Notes: generated by a model not told the origin, from the sequence alone. 64,000 bases of DNA from CAYVBJ01 sp964517005 (GCA_964517005.1 CAZFAJ010000002.1:21239-85238), one strand, 5' to 3'. Counted from the stretch's first letter, positions 8,827-18,319 are shown. Numbers and translations: made by a program.

Positions 8827-9734
8827 CTTTTGAAGAGTTAATAGGTGATGCATTCAGTACATTAGATGAAGAAGAAAAAGAAGAAGAGAAGGACTCTGCT
8901 GAAAAAGATGATTTAGAGGATAAACCCGTGAAAACCGGAGATTCAGAAGAACCGGAAAAAGTCTTATCTGAAAAGAAAAGTATCGATGATTACATCAATG
9001 ATTCCGATTCTGAAAGGGAAGTTAAATCTGAAAAAACAGAACAAAGCAAGAAAAAACCTGCCCGATATCCTAAAAAACCTGGAAAAAGATTTACACTCCC
9101 GGAAGATGAATCTCATGCAATTCCAATAAATATGGTTATCATAGGACTCTCTGTACTGATCGTAATTGTCGTCGGATATTTTGTAGTAAGTGACCTGACA
9201 TCCAGTCAATCACCGGTTTCAACTCCGACTGTAGCAGAGCAGCAGACAGAGCGAAATGGAGGATCGCAACAGACAGTACAGGAAAGTGACGAAGCAGACG
9301 AAGGCCAGGCGGCAGAAGACACTGAAGAATCCGGTGAGACAGGAGAAACTGCTGCAGCTGAAAACGGACAGGAACAGACAACCGCAGATGAGTCGCAGGC
9401 AGAAGGTGAAACCGGATTACCATCTGAATCCGGTGAGGAACTTCAGGAGGATTCTCCTGTTTACGGTTTAAGAGGAACAATAAATGAAACTATATCCGAT
9501 GGTTACACAATTATTGTTCATTCTCTGCGTGATGAAGACAATGCAAGACAAGCCATGCAGCGGCTCCGGGAAGAAGGTTACCGGGCGATGGTGTACTCCC
9601 GCGAACTGCCTGAAACCGGTTTTGTCTGGCGCGTGGGAATTGGCCAGTTCGAAACGTTGGAGAATGCGAGAAATGTTGCTGATAACCTGCCGGATCCCCT
9701 TAATGAAAATAACTTTATCCAAAGAATACAATAA
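8827..9734 (+). CDS. C-terminal part of HU-like/SPOR membrane protein
   Basis: The first complete codon is at 8829; about 301 residues follow. They form a long Glu/Lys-rich cytosolic linker, one membrane span (about 9121-9190, INMVIIGLSVLIVIVVGYFV), a Gln/Glu-rich low-complexity periplasmic linker, and a C-terminal SPOR domain (about 9490-9734, from GYTIIVHSL to NFIQRIQ). SPOR domains bind denuded glycan strands of septal peptidoglycan. The topology would place the HU-like part in the cytosol and SPOR in the periplasm, so the protein could bridge nucleoid or cytosolic partners and cell wall. It precedes exbB by 13 bp. Confidence 0.82.
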
Positions 9735-9747
9735 CAAATAACCATCT

Positions 9748-10473
9748 ATGTTTACCTTACATTTGCTATTTCAAAACGCTGATGAAGCAGTTGCTGATAC
9801 CTTAGCACAAATGCTTGCCGAAGAATCATCCATGTCATTTTTCGATGTGTTATCGCAGGGCGGTATCCTGATGATTCCCCTGTTTATTCTCTCCGTAGTC
9901 GCAATCTATGTAATTGCTGAACGGTGGAGAACCTTGAACAGCTCGAAAATGGATATCGGCTCTATGCTGAATTCACTCGAAATGATGTTAAAATCCGGAG
10001 ATCAGCAGCGTGCCCTTCAATACTGTGATCAATTTGACAAACCACTTGCCCGGATTCTGAAAGCCGGGATAAGACGCCTTGGAAAACCTATCCGGGATAT
10101 TGAAGATGCAATTGAAAATGCCGGAAAAAAAGAAATATTCCAGCTCGAAAAACGAATGAACTGGCTGGCTACCATCGCAGGTGTAGCTCCCCTGGTCGGT
10201 TTTACAGGAACAGTGACGGGTATGATCCGGGCTTTTATGGATATTCAGGCACTTCAGGGGAATGTAAATCCAAGTGTTTTGGCCGGCGGAATCTGGGAAG
10301 CTCTCATTACCACAGCTACCGGGCTAATTGTCGGTATCATTGCGTATGGATTCTATAACTTTTTACAGGGTAAAATAAACCGGGAGATTTTCGAGTTTGA
10401 AAATGCCTCTACAGATTTTATTGACCTTCTGCAATCACCTACACCCAAAAAACGAAATGAGGTGAACGTGTGA
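9748..10473 (+). CDS. exbB: MotA/TolQ/ExbB proton channel family protein
   Basis: Inner-membrane proton-channel subunit that, with ExbD, energises TonB- or Tol-type partners. The 241 residues show the typical three membrane segments: the first around residues 33-55 (GGILMIPLFILSVVAIYVIAE), then the conserved cytosolic helix and the pair within WLATIAGVAPLVGFTGTVTG and IWEALITTATGLIVGIIAYG. Start is ATG 9748; later in-frame ATGs exist (near residue 23), so the first 20 residues are uncertain. It sits between the SPOR protein and exbD. Whether it serves TonB transport or a Tol-like envelope function cannot be decided from sequence; the adjacent tonB favours the former. Confidence 0.92.
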   Translation: MFTLHLLFQNADEAVADTLAQMLAEESSMSFFDVLSQGGILMIPLFILSVVAIYVIAERWRTLNSSKMDIGSMLNSLEMMLKSGDQQRALQYCDQFDKPLARILKAGIRRLGKPIRDIEDAIENAGKKEIFQLEKRMNWLATIAGVAPLVGFTGTVTGMIRAFMDIQALQGNVNPSVLAGGIWEALITTATGLIVGIIAYGFYNFLQGKINREIFEFENASTDFIDLLQSPTPKKRNEVNV

Positions 10474-10883
10474 TGGATTTTAGAAAAGGCAGCAAAAAAC
10501 TTGAACCCCTAACGATGTTTTCGCAGTCATCGCTGACGGATATTATACTTTTGTTGTTGATCTTTTTCCTTCTTACCTCTTCTTTTGTCACAAATTTTGG
10601 AATCAGGATAAACATTCCGCAGGCGGAAGCGGGAACCACTACCGATGTACAGCATATTTCAGTGGCCGTTACCCCTGAAGGTAATTTTTTTGTTGACGGA
10701 GAACAGACCGCAAGAGGACAGCTCTCAACAGCTATCCGGCAGGCATTTCAGGCGAAACCTCAGGGTACACTCGTTATCCGTGCCGACAGGGATGCAAAAG
10801 TAGAGGACGCAGTGAACGTTATGAATATAGGAAAAGCATTAAACATGAGAATAGTGATGGCAACAGAGAGGGACTCACGTTAA
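10473..10883 (+). CDS. exbD: ExbD/TolR family biopolymer transport protein
   Basis: Single-span partner of the ExbB channel that harnesses the proton gradient. The 136 residues have a short N-terminal tail, a membrane helix bearing the conserved Asp (SSLTDIILLLLIFFLLTSSF), and a periplasmic domain ending RADRDAKVEDAVNVMNIG, typical of ExbD/TolR. I prefer the ATG at 10473, which shares one base with the exbB stop (TGATG), over the GTG at 10470. tonB follows 5 bp downstream. Confidence 0.92.
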   Translation: MDFRKGSKKLEPLTMFSQSSLTDIILLLLIFFLLTSSFVTNFGIRINIPQAEAGTTTDVQHISVAVTPEGNFFVDGEQTARGQLSTAIRQAFQAKPQGTLVIRADRDAKVEDAVNVMNIGKALNMRIVMATERDSR

Positions 10884-10888
10884 CATTT

Positions 10889-11728
10889 ATGCTCGACCGG
10901 CTATCTACATATCTGAATGTGGACAAGGAAGACAGGTTTGGTTTTGCCGTTACAGGCGGAATACATCTTGTGCTTTTTATCATTGCACTTCTGTATACGT
11001 TTGATATGAATATTGACAGACGCCCTGCATATATAGAAGTCACACTTGGGGAGTACAGAAGCGGAACCGTTGCAGAGAGAGCTGAAGTTCAAAGCGAAGA
11101 GGTAGCGACTCGTCCCACCCCTTCAGAGACAGAACCGGACAAACCCGACCCTGAAGTAACAACTCCACAGGAAACTCCGCAGGAAGTTACCGAGGAGGTG
11201 ACAAAACCTGTAGAACTCACAGAACAGGAAGAAGAGATTGAAGATGAGGAGATCATTGAAACACCCGAAACGGAAATAATTGAACCTGAGGAAGAACAGA
11301 CGGAAGAAATAGTAGAAGAGGAATCTGCACCGCCAAAAGTTGAAGAAGCAGAAGAGGTTCAGCAGGGTGTGCAGGCGAGTGGCGATGAGGAGGGTACAGA
11401 AGGCAGAATGAATGTAGACCAGGGAACGGGAAACGATGAGGAGAAATCAGCCCCTTATGATTTGCGATGGGAGGGCGATCTGGAACGCGACCCAATGATG
11501 CAGCCATTACCTGAAAACAGAGCTGATGTTGAAGCAGTGATTACCGTTCGATTTGAAGTAAATCCTGACGGCTCAATCGGGCGAATCATACCAATGCGAA
11601 AAATGAATCCGGAGCTTGAACGTGAGGTTTTTCGAACTCTCCGCGGATGGAGATTTTCCAGGTTGCCCTCCGGAGTTCCACAAGAAGCACAATGGGGAAC
11701 CATCACATTTCGGTTTGTTTTGGAATAA
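10889..11728 (+). CDS. tonB: TonB energy transducer
   Basis: Couples ExbBD proton motive force to outer-membrane receptors. The 279-residue protein has one N-terminal membrane span (about residues 18-37, GIHLVLFIIALLYTFDM) and a long periplasmic linker that is unusually Glu-rich instead of Pro/Lys-rich. It ends in a TonB C-terminal domain (about 205-279, VEAVITVRFEVNPDGSIGRI and VFRTLRGWRFSRLP). It is last in the run that starts with the barrel gene at 6435. No hairpin terminator is obvious after the stop. Confidence 0.9.
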   Translation: MLDRLSTYLNVDKEDRFGFAVTGGIHLVLFIIALLYTFDMNIDRRPAYIEVTLGEYRSGTVAERAEVQSEEVATRPTPSETEPDKPDPEVTTPQETPQEVTEEVTKPVELTEQEEEIEDEEIIETPETEIIEPEEEQTEEIVEEESAPPKVEEAEEVQQGVQASGDEEGTEGRMNVDQGTGNDEEKSAPYDLRWEGDLERDPMMQPLPENRADVEAVITVRFEVNPDGSIGRIIPMRKMNPELEREVFRTLRGWRFSRLPSGVPQEAQWGTITFRFVLE

Positions 11729-11815
11729 AAAACGCCCCGGCTTTAAATATATATTGCAAACATTAGAATTTTTTAATATTATCTTCTGACAAACTCTAAA
11801 GTGTCACGTAGTAAT

Positions 11816-12226
11816 ATGTCAAAGATAAAAAAAGGCCGGGTTCTCATTGTCGAAGATGATGTGTTGTTGTCATTAGTAGAAGAGAGGCTGTTAAAAAAAT
11901 TAGGATATGGTGTTGCGGGAAAGGCTGTAAATGGCGAAGATGCCATAACAAAAGCTAAAGAGCTTAATCCAGACGCAATACTAATGGATATTTCTCTGAA
12001 GGGAGACCTGGATGGTGTTCAGGCGATGGAGATGATTCGTGAATTTTCGAATGTTCCCGTTATCTATCTATCTGGCAACTCAGATAAGTACAATATGGAA
12101 CGTGCACGAAAAACGGACTATGTGGATTATCTCGTGAAACCTATTACAGCAGATGACCTCGTAACTCCTTTACAAAATGCAATAAGTGAAGAATGTCTGA
12201 ATGAAGATGGCAATTTTATTGCTTAG
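11816..12226 (+). CDS. Single-domain response regulator (CheY-like receiver)
   Basis: The 136 residues form one REC domain. The acidic pocket is E13-D14-D15, the phosphoacceptor is Asp58 in ILMDIS, the switch Ser is S86 in YLSGN, and the conserved Lys is K108 in LVKPI. There is no output domain, so it probably signals by protein contact or phosphorelay. The ATG at 11816 is preferred over the GTG at 11801. The sensor is not adjacent; the nearest kinase in the window is at 57672, with no evidence for a link. It converges on the acuI-like gene. Confidence 0.9.
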   Translation: MSKIKKGRVLIVEDDVLLSLVEERLLKKLGYGVAGKAVNGEDAITKAKELNPDAILMDISLKGDLDGVQAMEMIREFSNVPVIYLSGNSDKYNMERARKTDYVDYLVKPITADDLVTPLQNAISEECLNEDGNFIA

Positions 12227-12298
12227 ATAAGAATTCTCTCAGGGTTCAATCTGCGAAACACAGATGCAGATATTAGTAGTATTTATCTGAATCTTCAT

Positions 12299-13303
12299 CT
12301 ATGATTTTAAATTTATAATGATCCGCCCGGCTTGTTTCCCCTCCAGCATTTTGTCAATTTCTTCAGGAAGCTGGTTAAGCGGGATTTCCCGGGCAATCAT
12401 ATCAAGGCCGGAAGGCTTCCATTCATTTGCCAGCAAATTCCAGATTTTTTTACGAAGGCTCATCAGACAAATACCCGAATCAATACCCATTAAGCTGACA
12501 CCGCGCAGAATAAAGGGATAGACACTTGTATGTAATTCATGTCCCAGTATATTTCCGCAGCAAGTTACAATTCCATTGTGTGCAGTTTGGCGAATTACCG
12601 TATCCAGTAATTCGCCCCCAACGGTTTCAACTGAGGCAATCCAGCGGCTTCCAAGCAGTGGTTTCTTACTTTTATCCCGTACTTCAGCCCGGTCAATTAT
12701 TTCAGAAGCCCCCAGTTTTTTCAGATAATCGTGCTTTTGTTTCTTCCCGGTAACGGCTGTAACATTATAACCCAAATGTGAAAGTATTAGTATAGCACAA
12801 GAACCAACTCCACCTGTTGAACCGGTTACAAGCAGATCACCATCTCCCGGTTTTATAGCTGAATCAGTTATTTTTTTAATACCGATAGCCGCCGTTAACC
12901 CTGCTGTTCCATAGATCATGCTTTCGCGAAGGGTTAATCCTTGCGGTAAAGGCACAATCCATTTGGCCGGTACGCGAATATACTCTCCAAACCCGCCGGG
13001 TGTATTCATCCCCAGATCATAGCTTGTTACGATAACCTTATCTCCTTCCCGGAATTTCGGGTTTTGACTTGAAACAACCTTCCCGGCCGCATCAATACCC
13101 GGAGTGTGCGGATAGTTTTTTGTAATTCCCGGGCGACCCGTTGCCGAAAGTGCATCTTTGTAATTGAGTGATGAGTAATGAACGCGAATCAGCACTTCAT
13201 TTTCGGGAAGTGAATTTATTTGTAACTCTTTAACACTGTTTACGAAGCGGTTGCCAATCTTTTCTGTAACAAGTGCATGATATCGCTTTTTTCCGTGAAT
13301 CAT
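12299..13303 (-). CDS. acuI: AcuI/YhdH family zinc-independent MDR oxidoreductase
   Basis: NADPH-dependent medium-chain reductase; characterised relatives (AcuI, YhdH) reduce acryloyl-CoA to propionyl-CoA. The 334 residues contain the subfamily signatures SSLNYKDALSATG, HTPGIDAAGKV, the nucleotide-binding TGSTGGVGS (about residue 150) and the C-terminal VYPFILRGVSLMGIDS. Zinc ligands of alcohol dehydrogenases are absent, as expected. Acrylate reduction would make sense for marine DMSP or propionate metabolism, but no such neighbours are present. It is monocistronic between convergent and divergent genes. Confidence 0.88.
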   Translation of the reverse strand: MIHGKKRYHALVTEKIGNRFVNSVKELQINSLPENEVLIRVHYSSLNYKDALSATGRPGITKNYPHTPGIDAAGKVVSSQNPKFREGDKVIVTSYDLGMNTPGGFGEYIRVPAKWIVPLPQGLTLRESMIYGTAGLTAAIGIKKITDSAIKPGDGDLLVTGSTGGVGSCAILILSHLGYNVTAVTGKKQKHDYLKKLGASEIIDRAEVRDKSKKPLLGSRWIASVETVGGELLDTVIRQTAHNGIVTCCGNILGHELHTSVYPFILRGVSLMGIDSGICLMSLRKKIWNLLANEWKPSGLDMIAREIPLNQLPEEIDKMLEGKQAGRIIINLKS

Positions 13304-13430
13304 AAAAATAAAAGGGGTGTCTAAATTAAACCGAAAATTATAAAATCTTTATGATTTTGTGATAAATGTTTGTATGCCGTTGAATCAATTAGTATAATTT
13401 AATCAATACTATTGGGTTTCAGACAATTTC

Positions 13431-13457
13431 GGATTCATCGAATAAGCAGATGAATCC
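13431..13457. promoter_or_regulatory. Perfect 9-bp inverted repeat upstream of susC
   Basis: GGATTCATC at 13431-13439 and its exact complement GATGAATCC at 13449-13457 are separated by 9 bp, about 50 bp before the susC start. The dyad could be an operator for a dimeric regulator or a hairpin in the 5' leader. No cognate sigma/anti-sigma or hybrid two-component regulator lies beside the pair. Only the symmetry is seen; the role is inferred. Confidence 0.4.
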
Positions 13458-13505
13458 GTCTTTAGTTATATATTCGGAATAAACATTAACAAATAAACAA
13501 GTCAT

Positions 13506-16500
13506 ATGCTGCAAAAGATACCATTCGCAGTGCTCTTATTTATTCTAAGTTTGATCACTGCCGGGCTGGCAAATGCCCAGAACACACTTGAAGGTGAAGT
13601 AATCGATTCAAGAACCGGAGAGCCGTTATTCGGCGTTTCTGTTCTTGATGTAAACGCAGGTTCAGGAACCAGTACGGATCTTGACGGTGGATTTACCATT
13701 ACTTACTCTGGTACAACCACACTCAGGTTTTCATTTATTGGGTACCGGACTGTAGATATAGAAGTTACACCCACTACATCTGATCTTACGGTTGAACTTG
13801 AACAGGAAATATCAGCTCTTGATGAAGTCGTGGTTACCGGTTTGGGTACTTCTATCAAACGTGAAAATCTTGCCAATTCGATTACACGGATTGATTCAGA
13901 TAAACTGACCGGTAATGTAACGCCACAAACTCTGGATAATACGTTAAACGGTAAAATCCCCGGCGTCAATATCCGTGCTCAAAGTGGTGCCCCTGGTGGA
14001 GGTGTAAATGTACAGTTACGTGGTATAAGTACTCTTGGAGCAGGTTCATCCCAGCCGCTATACATCATTGACGGGGTGTATGTAAATAATGATGCGATTG
14101 CTAATGGACGTTTTTTGACAACCGGTGCTAACAGTTTTGCTGAGGATAATCCTGCAAACCGTGTTGCTGATTTAAATCCAGAGGATATCGAAAGTATTGA
14201 GGTTTTAAAAGGTGCCTCCGCTGCCGCAATTTATGGTCAGCGAGCCAATGCGGGTGTAATTATTATCAACACCAAGAAAGGACAGGGCGGTAAGACAAAA
14301 GTCAGTTTTACCCAGGAAGTTGGATTTAATTCAGCTTTGAACCTGGGTCAAATTGGTGCAGAATGGGATCTTGATAAAATTGATTTTATTGATGGAACGC
14401 TTGGATTCCAGGGAACGGCTTCAACAGCGCAGATCCGGCAGTTATTCCAGCAGGCAGAATCAACTGGGCAGTTCATTGATATGGAAGAACTTTTGTATGG
14501 CCGTGAAGGATTTATTAATTCAACAGGAATTAATGTCTCCGGGGGTGACACCAGAACGCAATTTTATGTAGCCGGTCAATTTAGCGAAGAAGACGGCATT
14601 ATCAGGAATACAGGGTTTGACAGAAAGTCACTGAGATTAAACCTTGATCACAGGATTTCAGATCGTGTCAAGGTTGCCTCCCGCAGCAGTTACCTGAGAA
14701 CAGAAAATGACAGGGGATTTACGGGAAATCAAAACGGGACAGGAGCGTCTATCGGCTATGCCCTTTCGGCGACTCCTAATTTTTTCAATCCTTTTCCTGA
14801 TGAGCTCGGCAATTTCCCTAACAACCCATTTTTTAATGATAATCCTCTTGCAATTGCATCACAGAGTGTAAATAATTCTACTGTCGACAGATTTTTGCAA
14901 TCCGTTGAAGTTGATATAGAGCTTCTCCAAAAAGAAAGATCCAGCCTTTTGTTAAAAGGTTCCGGTGGTTTAGACTTTCTGCAATTTAACAGTCTTGTCT
15001 GGCAGCCGAACCAGTTGCAGCATCAGCAGGCTTCTGCTAATCCCGGTGACGCCGTCAGAACAAAAGAAGACAATCTGAATACAAATCTACAGGCTATTTT
15101 GGTCTTTAATACACAGAAAGGTGATGAGGATAATTTCTGGGATTTGACAACTCAGGGCGGGGTTTCTCGCTTTGATACAGATCAAAGCCGGCAGCTTGAC
15201 CGTGCCCAGGGACTTGCATTCGGTCAGACTAATCTGAATCAGGGTCGTGTTCAGCAGGTTGTACAGCAACGGACTCAGGAAGTGATTGATATCGGATTTT
15301 TTGCTCAGCAGGAGATTAACTGGAATGATAAGATTATTCTTACTGCCGGTGCCAGGGCTGACCGTTCTTCGTTAAATCAGGATCAGGATCAATATTATTT
15401 TTATCCTAAAGCATCCGGTGCTTTTAACCTGACCAATTTTGATTTCTGGAAGTGGGACACTTTTAACCAGTTTAAATTGAGAATTGCTTATGGTGAAACC
15501 GGTGGCCTCCCCAACTTTGGAAGTACATTCCAGGTAGTCGGAGGAAACAATATTGACGGTAATCTGGCTTCAACTATTTCTACGCGGGGTGTTGACCCGG
15601 AACTTGATCCTGAGCGATCAAAAGAGATTGAAGCAGGCCTTGATTTTGGATTATTCAATGGGAAAGTGACATTTGAAGGTTCATACTACCGCAAGGTAGT
15701 GAGCGATCTGATACTTGATCTTCCCACAGCCCGCTCTACCGGTATTGGAGCTATTGCAACAAATGCTGCTGACCTGAAAAATACCGGTTTTGAACTGGCC
15801 ATAAATGCAACTCCAATCCAAAAACAGAACTTTAACTGGAGCACAACTTTTTTGTGGTGGTCTAATGAGTCTGAAATCACAGATCTCTCTGTTCCTGCCT
15901 TTACGACCGGTGGTTTTGGAGTCAGTTTGAGTAACTTTCTGATACAGGAAGGATTCTCTCCAACTACGATCGTTGGTACGCCCGCTGTGGATGGTGAATC
16001 ACTATTTACAATCTACGGAGACAGTGAACCTGATTTTCAATTGTCATTTGGAAATGAAATCAATTTTATGAACAATTTTGACTTTAGTTTCCTCTGGCAC
16101 TGGAAAAAAGGCGGTGACAACATCAACCTTAGTAAATTGTTGACTGATGTTGGGGGAACTACTGACGACTGGGACGAAGTTGACGAAGAGTCAGGGTTGC
16201 CAAAAGGTCTCGCCAGATTGGTGTCACCGGCAGGCCAATCGTATGTAGAAGATGCAAGCTATCTCAAATTAAGAGAAGCCAGTCTTTTCTATACACTACC
16301 TGTCAGAACAACGAATGAGTTTTTCGGAGGGTTTATTGAGAGGCTTAGAATTGGAGCAACCGGTTCAAATCTTTTATTGATATCTCCATATAGTAGTTAT
16401 GACCCGGAGACTTCAGTATTTGGAACTCAGCCAATCAACAATGCGGTTGAAGTAACACCCTTCCCATCTTCGAGAAGAATTATGTTCAGACTTCAGGTAG

Positions 16501-16508
16501 ATCTATAA
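13506..16508 (+). CDS. SusC/RagA-type TonB-dependent outer-membrane receptor
   Basis: Imports oligosaccharides, peptides or similar ligands across the outer membrane together with its SusD lipoprotein lid. The 1000 residues start with a signal peptide (SLITAGLANAQ). A CarboxypepD-reg-like domain follows (about 27-105, LEGEVIDSRTGEPLFGVSV), then the DEVVVTG linker and a plug domain with LRGISTLGAGSSQPLYIIDG, then the large barrel ending MFRLQVDL. susD follows after 27 bp. No glycoside hydrolase, peptidase or regulator is attached, so the ligand is unknown. Length is normal for the family. Confidence 0.95.
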   Translation: MLQKIPFAVLLFILSLITAGLANAQNTLEGEVIDSRTGEPLFGVSVLDVNAGSGTSTDLDGGFTITYSGTTTLRFSFIGYRTVDIEVTPTTSDLTVELEQEISALDEVVVTGLGTSIKRENLANSITRIDSDKLTGNVTPQTLDNTLNGKIPGVNIRAQSGAPGGGVNVQLRGISTLGAGSSQPLYIIDGVYVNNDAIANGRFLTTGANSFAEDNPANRVADLNPEDIESIEVLKGASAAAIYGQRANAGVIIINTKKGQGGKTKVSFTQEVGFNSALNLGQIGAEWDLDKIDFIDGTLGFQGTASTAQIRQLFQQAESTGQFIDMEELLYGREGFINSTGINVSGGDTRTQFYVAGQFSEEDGIIRNTGFDRKSLRLNLDHRISDRVKVASRSSYLRTENDRGFTGNQNGTGASIGYALSATPNFFNPFPDELGNFPNNPFFNDNPLAIASQSVNNSTVDRFLQSVEVDIELLQKERSSLLLKGSGGLDFLQFNSLVWQPNQLQHQQASANPGDAVRTKEDNLNTNLQAILVFNTQKGDEDNFWDLTTQGGVSRFDTDQSRQLDRAQGLAFGQTNLNQGRVQQVVQQRTQEVIDIGFFAQQEINWNDKIILTAGARADRSSLNQDQDQYYFYPKASGAFNLTNFDFWKWDTFNQFKLRIAYGETGGLPNFGSTFQVVGGNNIDGNLASTISTRGVDPELDPERSKEIEAGLDFGLFNGKVTFEGSYYRKVVSDLILDLPTARSTGIGAIATNAADLKNTGFELAINATPIQKQNFNWSTTFLWWSNESEITDLSVPAFTTGGFGVSLSNFLIQEGFSPTTIVGTPAVDGESLFTIYGDSEPDFQLSFGNEINFMNNFDFSFLWHWKKGGDNINLSKLLTDVGGTTDDWDEVDEESGLPKGLARLVSPAGQSYVEDASYLKLREASLFYTLPVRTTNEFFGGFIERLRIGATGSNLLLISPYSSYDPETSVFGTQPINNAVEVTPFPSSRRIMFRLQVDL

Positions 16509-16535
16509 AATATTTAAAAGTAAATCATATACATT

Positions 16536-17945
16536 ATGAAACAATTAAAATTCACATATAAAATTGTAGCAATGGCTCTTCTGATGTTCGGGTTTATTGC
16601 GTGTGATGACATATTTGAGGTCGACACAATTGATGATCCAAATAATGCCACTCAAAGCCAGTTTTTGAACAATCCCAATAAAAGCCAGCTACAGAACCTT
16701 GTATCCGGCTTAGAGTTCAGAAACAGGGCATATGCTACCGGAGCCGGTGGAACTGTCACTCTATTTAGTACTCTTGGCAGGGAGGTTTATCCTCTGTTTG
16801 CTTCTGATCCCCGGTTTATTACAAACTGGTTGGGAACCAATGCCGCTTCTGATGCAGAGACTGATCCTGGTTTCTTTGGTTCAGCAGGTGCATTTAACCC
16901 TTTCTTTGATGCGATTAAACAAGCCAATTTTCTGATAGAGGCAGTTGGGAATTCAGAGTTAATTACCGATCAGGAACGAAACGGATACCTGGGATTTGCC
17001 AAAACCATACAGGCATTTAATTTTTTGATGCCCCTGCTGGCTCAGCTCGACAATGGTATCAGGTTTGATGTGGATGATCCGTTGAATCCCGGGCCGTTTG
17101 TGGGATTCGATGAAGGTCTTCAAAGAATACTGAATTTGCTGGATGAGGCACAGGGCAATCTCAATAATGCGGGCAGTAGCTTTGCGTTTAATCTGCAATC
17201 CGGATTTTCTGACTTTAATACCCCGGCAACATTTGTGGCTCTGAACAGGGCTCTGAAAGCACGCGTTGCTGTTTTTACAGAGGACTGGCCACTTGTACTT
17301 CAGTCTTTACAGGAAGCTGCACCGTTTTTTGAACTTGCAAGCGGCGAAGATGTTATGAACAAGGGTGCATTTCACAATTACGGTGCTCCGCCAGATCTCT
17401 TTAACCCTTATTTCTTCCCGAGAAATGCAGCAACATCGCAGATTCCAATGGTTCACAGCTCGATGCCGGCACAGGCTGAAGAAGGTGATTTGAGGGTAGA
17501 AAACAAGTTTTTCCTTAGAGAAAACCCGGTTTCATTCCAGGGTTTCGCTTCTCTATACCAGGATAATCGTTTTGAATCCAATGAAGAACCTTTCCCCTTT
17601 ATCAGAAACGAAGAGCTGATTCTACTTTATGCAGAAGCCAATGCCCAGGAAGACAACTTTGGAGATGCGGTGGATGCAATCAACCTTATCCGCAGCACTT
17701 GGGGACTGGATGACTTCAGCAGTTCAGATAAGGATGAGATTATAGATCAGATTCTGTTTGAACGAAGATACTCACTGTGGTTTGAACTCGGGCACAGCTG
17801 GTTCGATTTACGCCGTTATGGTGTTCTGGACGAAACAGTCCTGGATATAGATGCGGAATTTGATCCCACGCAAAGCACCCAAGTGTACAGCAAGTTTGCA
17901 CGGCCGCTTTCCGAGTCACAATTCGATGATTTCTTTGGGAATTAA
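16536..17945 (+). CDS. SusD/RagB family surface lipoprotein
   Basis: Substrate-binding lid of the SusCD transporter. The 469 residues begin with a lipoprotein signal peptide whose lipobox ends at Cys23 (FIAC), followed by the DPN-type start (DDPNNATQSQF) of mature SusD proteins. The C-terminal half has the usual RNEELILLYAEANAQ and RRYSLWFELGHSWFDLRRYG motifs of the SusD superfamily. It is cotranscribed with susC and followed by a strong terminator. The relatively short, Ser/Asn-rich C-terminus gives no clue to the ligand. Confidence 0.94.
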   Translation: MKQLKFTYKIVAMALLMFGFIACDDIFEVDTIDDPNNATQSQFLNNPNKSQLQNLVSGLEFRNRAYATGAGGTVTLFSTLGREVYPLFASDPRFITNWLGTNAASDAETDPGFFGSAGAFNPFFDAIKQANFLIEAVGNSELITDQERNGYLGFAKTIQAFNFLMPLLAQLDNGIRFDVDDPLNPGPFVGFDEGLQRILNLLDEAQGNLNNAGSSFAFNLQSGFSDFNTPATFVALNRALKARVAVFTEDWPLVLQSLQEAAPFFELASGEDVMNKGAFHNYGAPPDLFNPYFFPRNAATSQIPMVHSSMPAQAEEGDLRVENKFFLRENPVSFQGFASLYQDNRFESNEEPFPFIRNEELILLYAEANAQEDNFGDAVDAINLIRSTWGLDDFSSSDKDEIIDQILFERRYSLWFELGHSWFDLRRYGVLDETVLDIDAEFDPTQSTQVYSKFARPLSESQFDDFFGN

Positions 17946-17971
17946 ATAAAGCAGAACGCGTAAAATCTATT

Positions 17972-18004
17972 AAAAGGCCTGAGATTCTCAGGCCTTTTTT
18001 ATTT
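17972..18004 (+). terminator. Rho-independent terminator after susD
   Basis: A perfect 12-bp stem (AAAAGGCCTGAG / CTCAGGCCTTTT) with a 3-nt loop is followed by a T-rich tract, 27 bp after the susD stop. The A-run before and T-run after could let it act in both directions, which suits the convergent aldehyde dehydrogenase gene. Confidence 0.9.
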
Positions 18005-18173
18005 TCGATCTGTCGGCCAAAGGCAAAATCAAAGCAACCGAAAACGATACAACAGGCTGGCTGACCGAAGCCAGTGGCAAAATCAAAGCGAACAAAAAGA
18101 AATTAACCGGCCGGCTGACCGAAGCTTGTGGCAGGATTCTCACCCCCTACCGTCAGCCCGGTAATAAAGATGT
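18005..18173. repeat. Imperfect 54-bp tandem repeat running into the gap
   Basis: The 14-mer GGCAAAATCAAAGC occurs at 18022-18035 and 18076-18089. A related GGCAGGATTC is at 18130. GGCTGACCGAAGC is at 18059-18071 and 18113-18125. All spacings are exactly 54 bp, so at least two and a half degenerate units precede the N run. One unit contains a small palindrome (CTGGCT ... AGCCAG). The stretch is open in one plus frame but has no start and lies between convergent genes, so I do not call it coding. Confidence 0.65.
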
Positions 18174-18273
18174 NNNNNNNNNNNNNNNNNNNNNNNNNNN
18201 NNNNNNNNNNNNNNNNNNNNNNNNNNNNNNNNNNNNNNNNNNNNNNNNNNNNNNNNNNNNNNNNNNNNNNNNN
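18174..18273. other. Assembly gap (100 N)
   Basis: One hundred N bases directly after the 54-bp repeat units. Collapse of a longer array is a likely cause. About 46 bp of unique sequence follow before the aldehyde dehydrogenase stop codon. Confidence 0.98.
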
Positions 18274-18319
18274 GCATAGATTTTATCGTTTGTGGGTATA
18301 CTGTTTACCGGACAGACGG

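Noticed and set aside
8377..9734. Two different genes, or a frameshift, around the first gap
   Set aside because: The frame change only reflects the arbitrary 100-N length. The domain order (HU-like, acidic linker, membrane span, SPOR) fits one gene.
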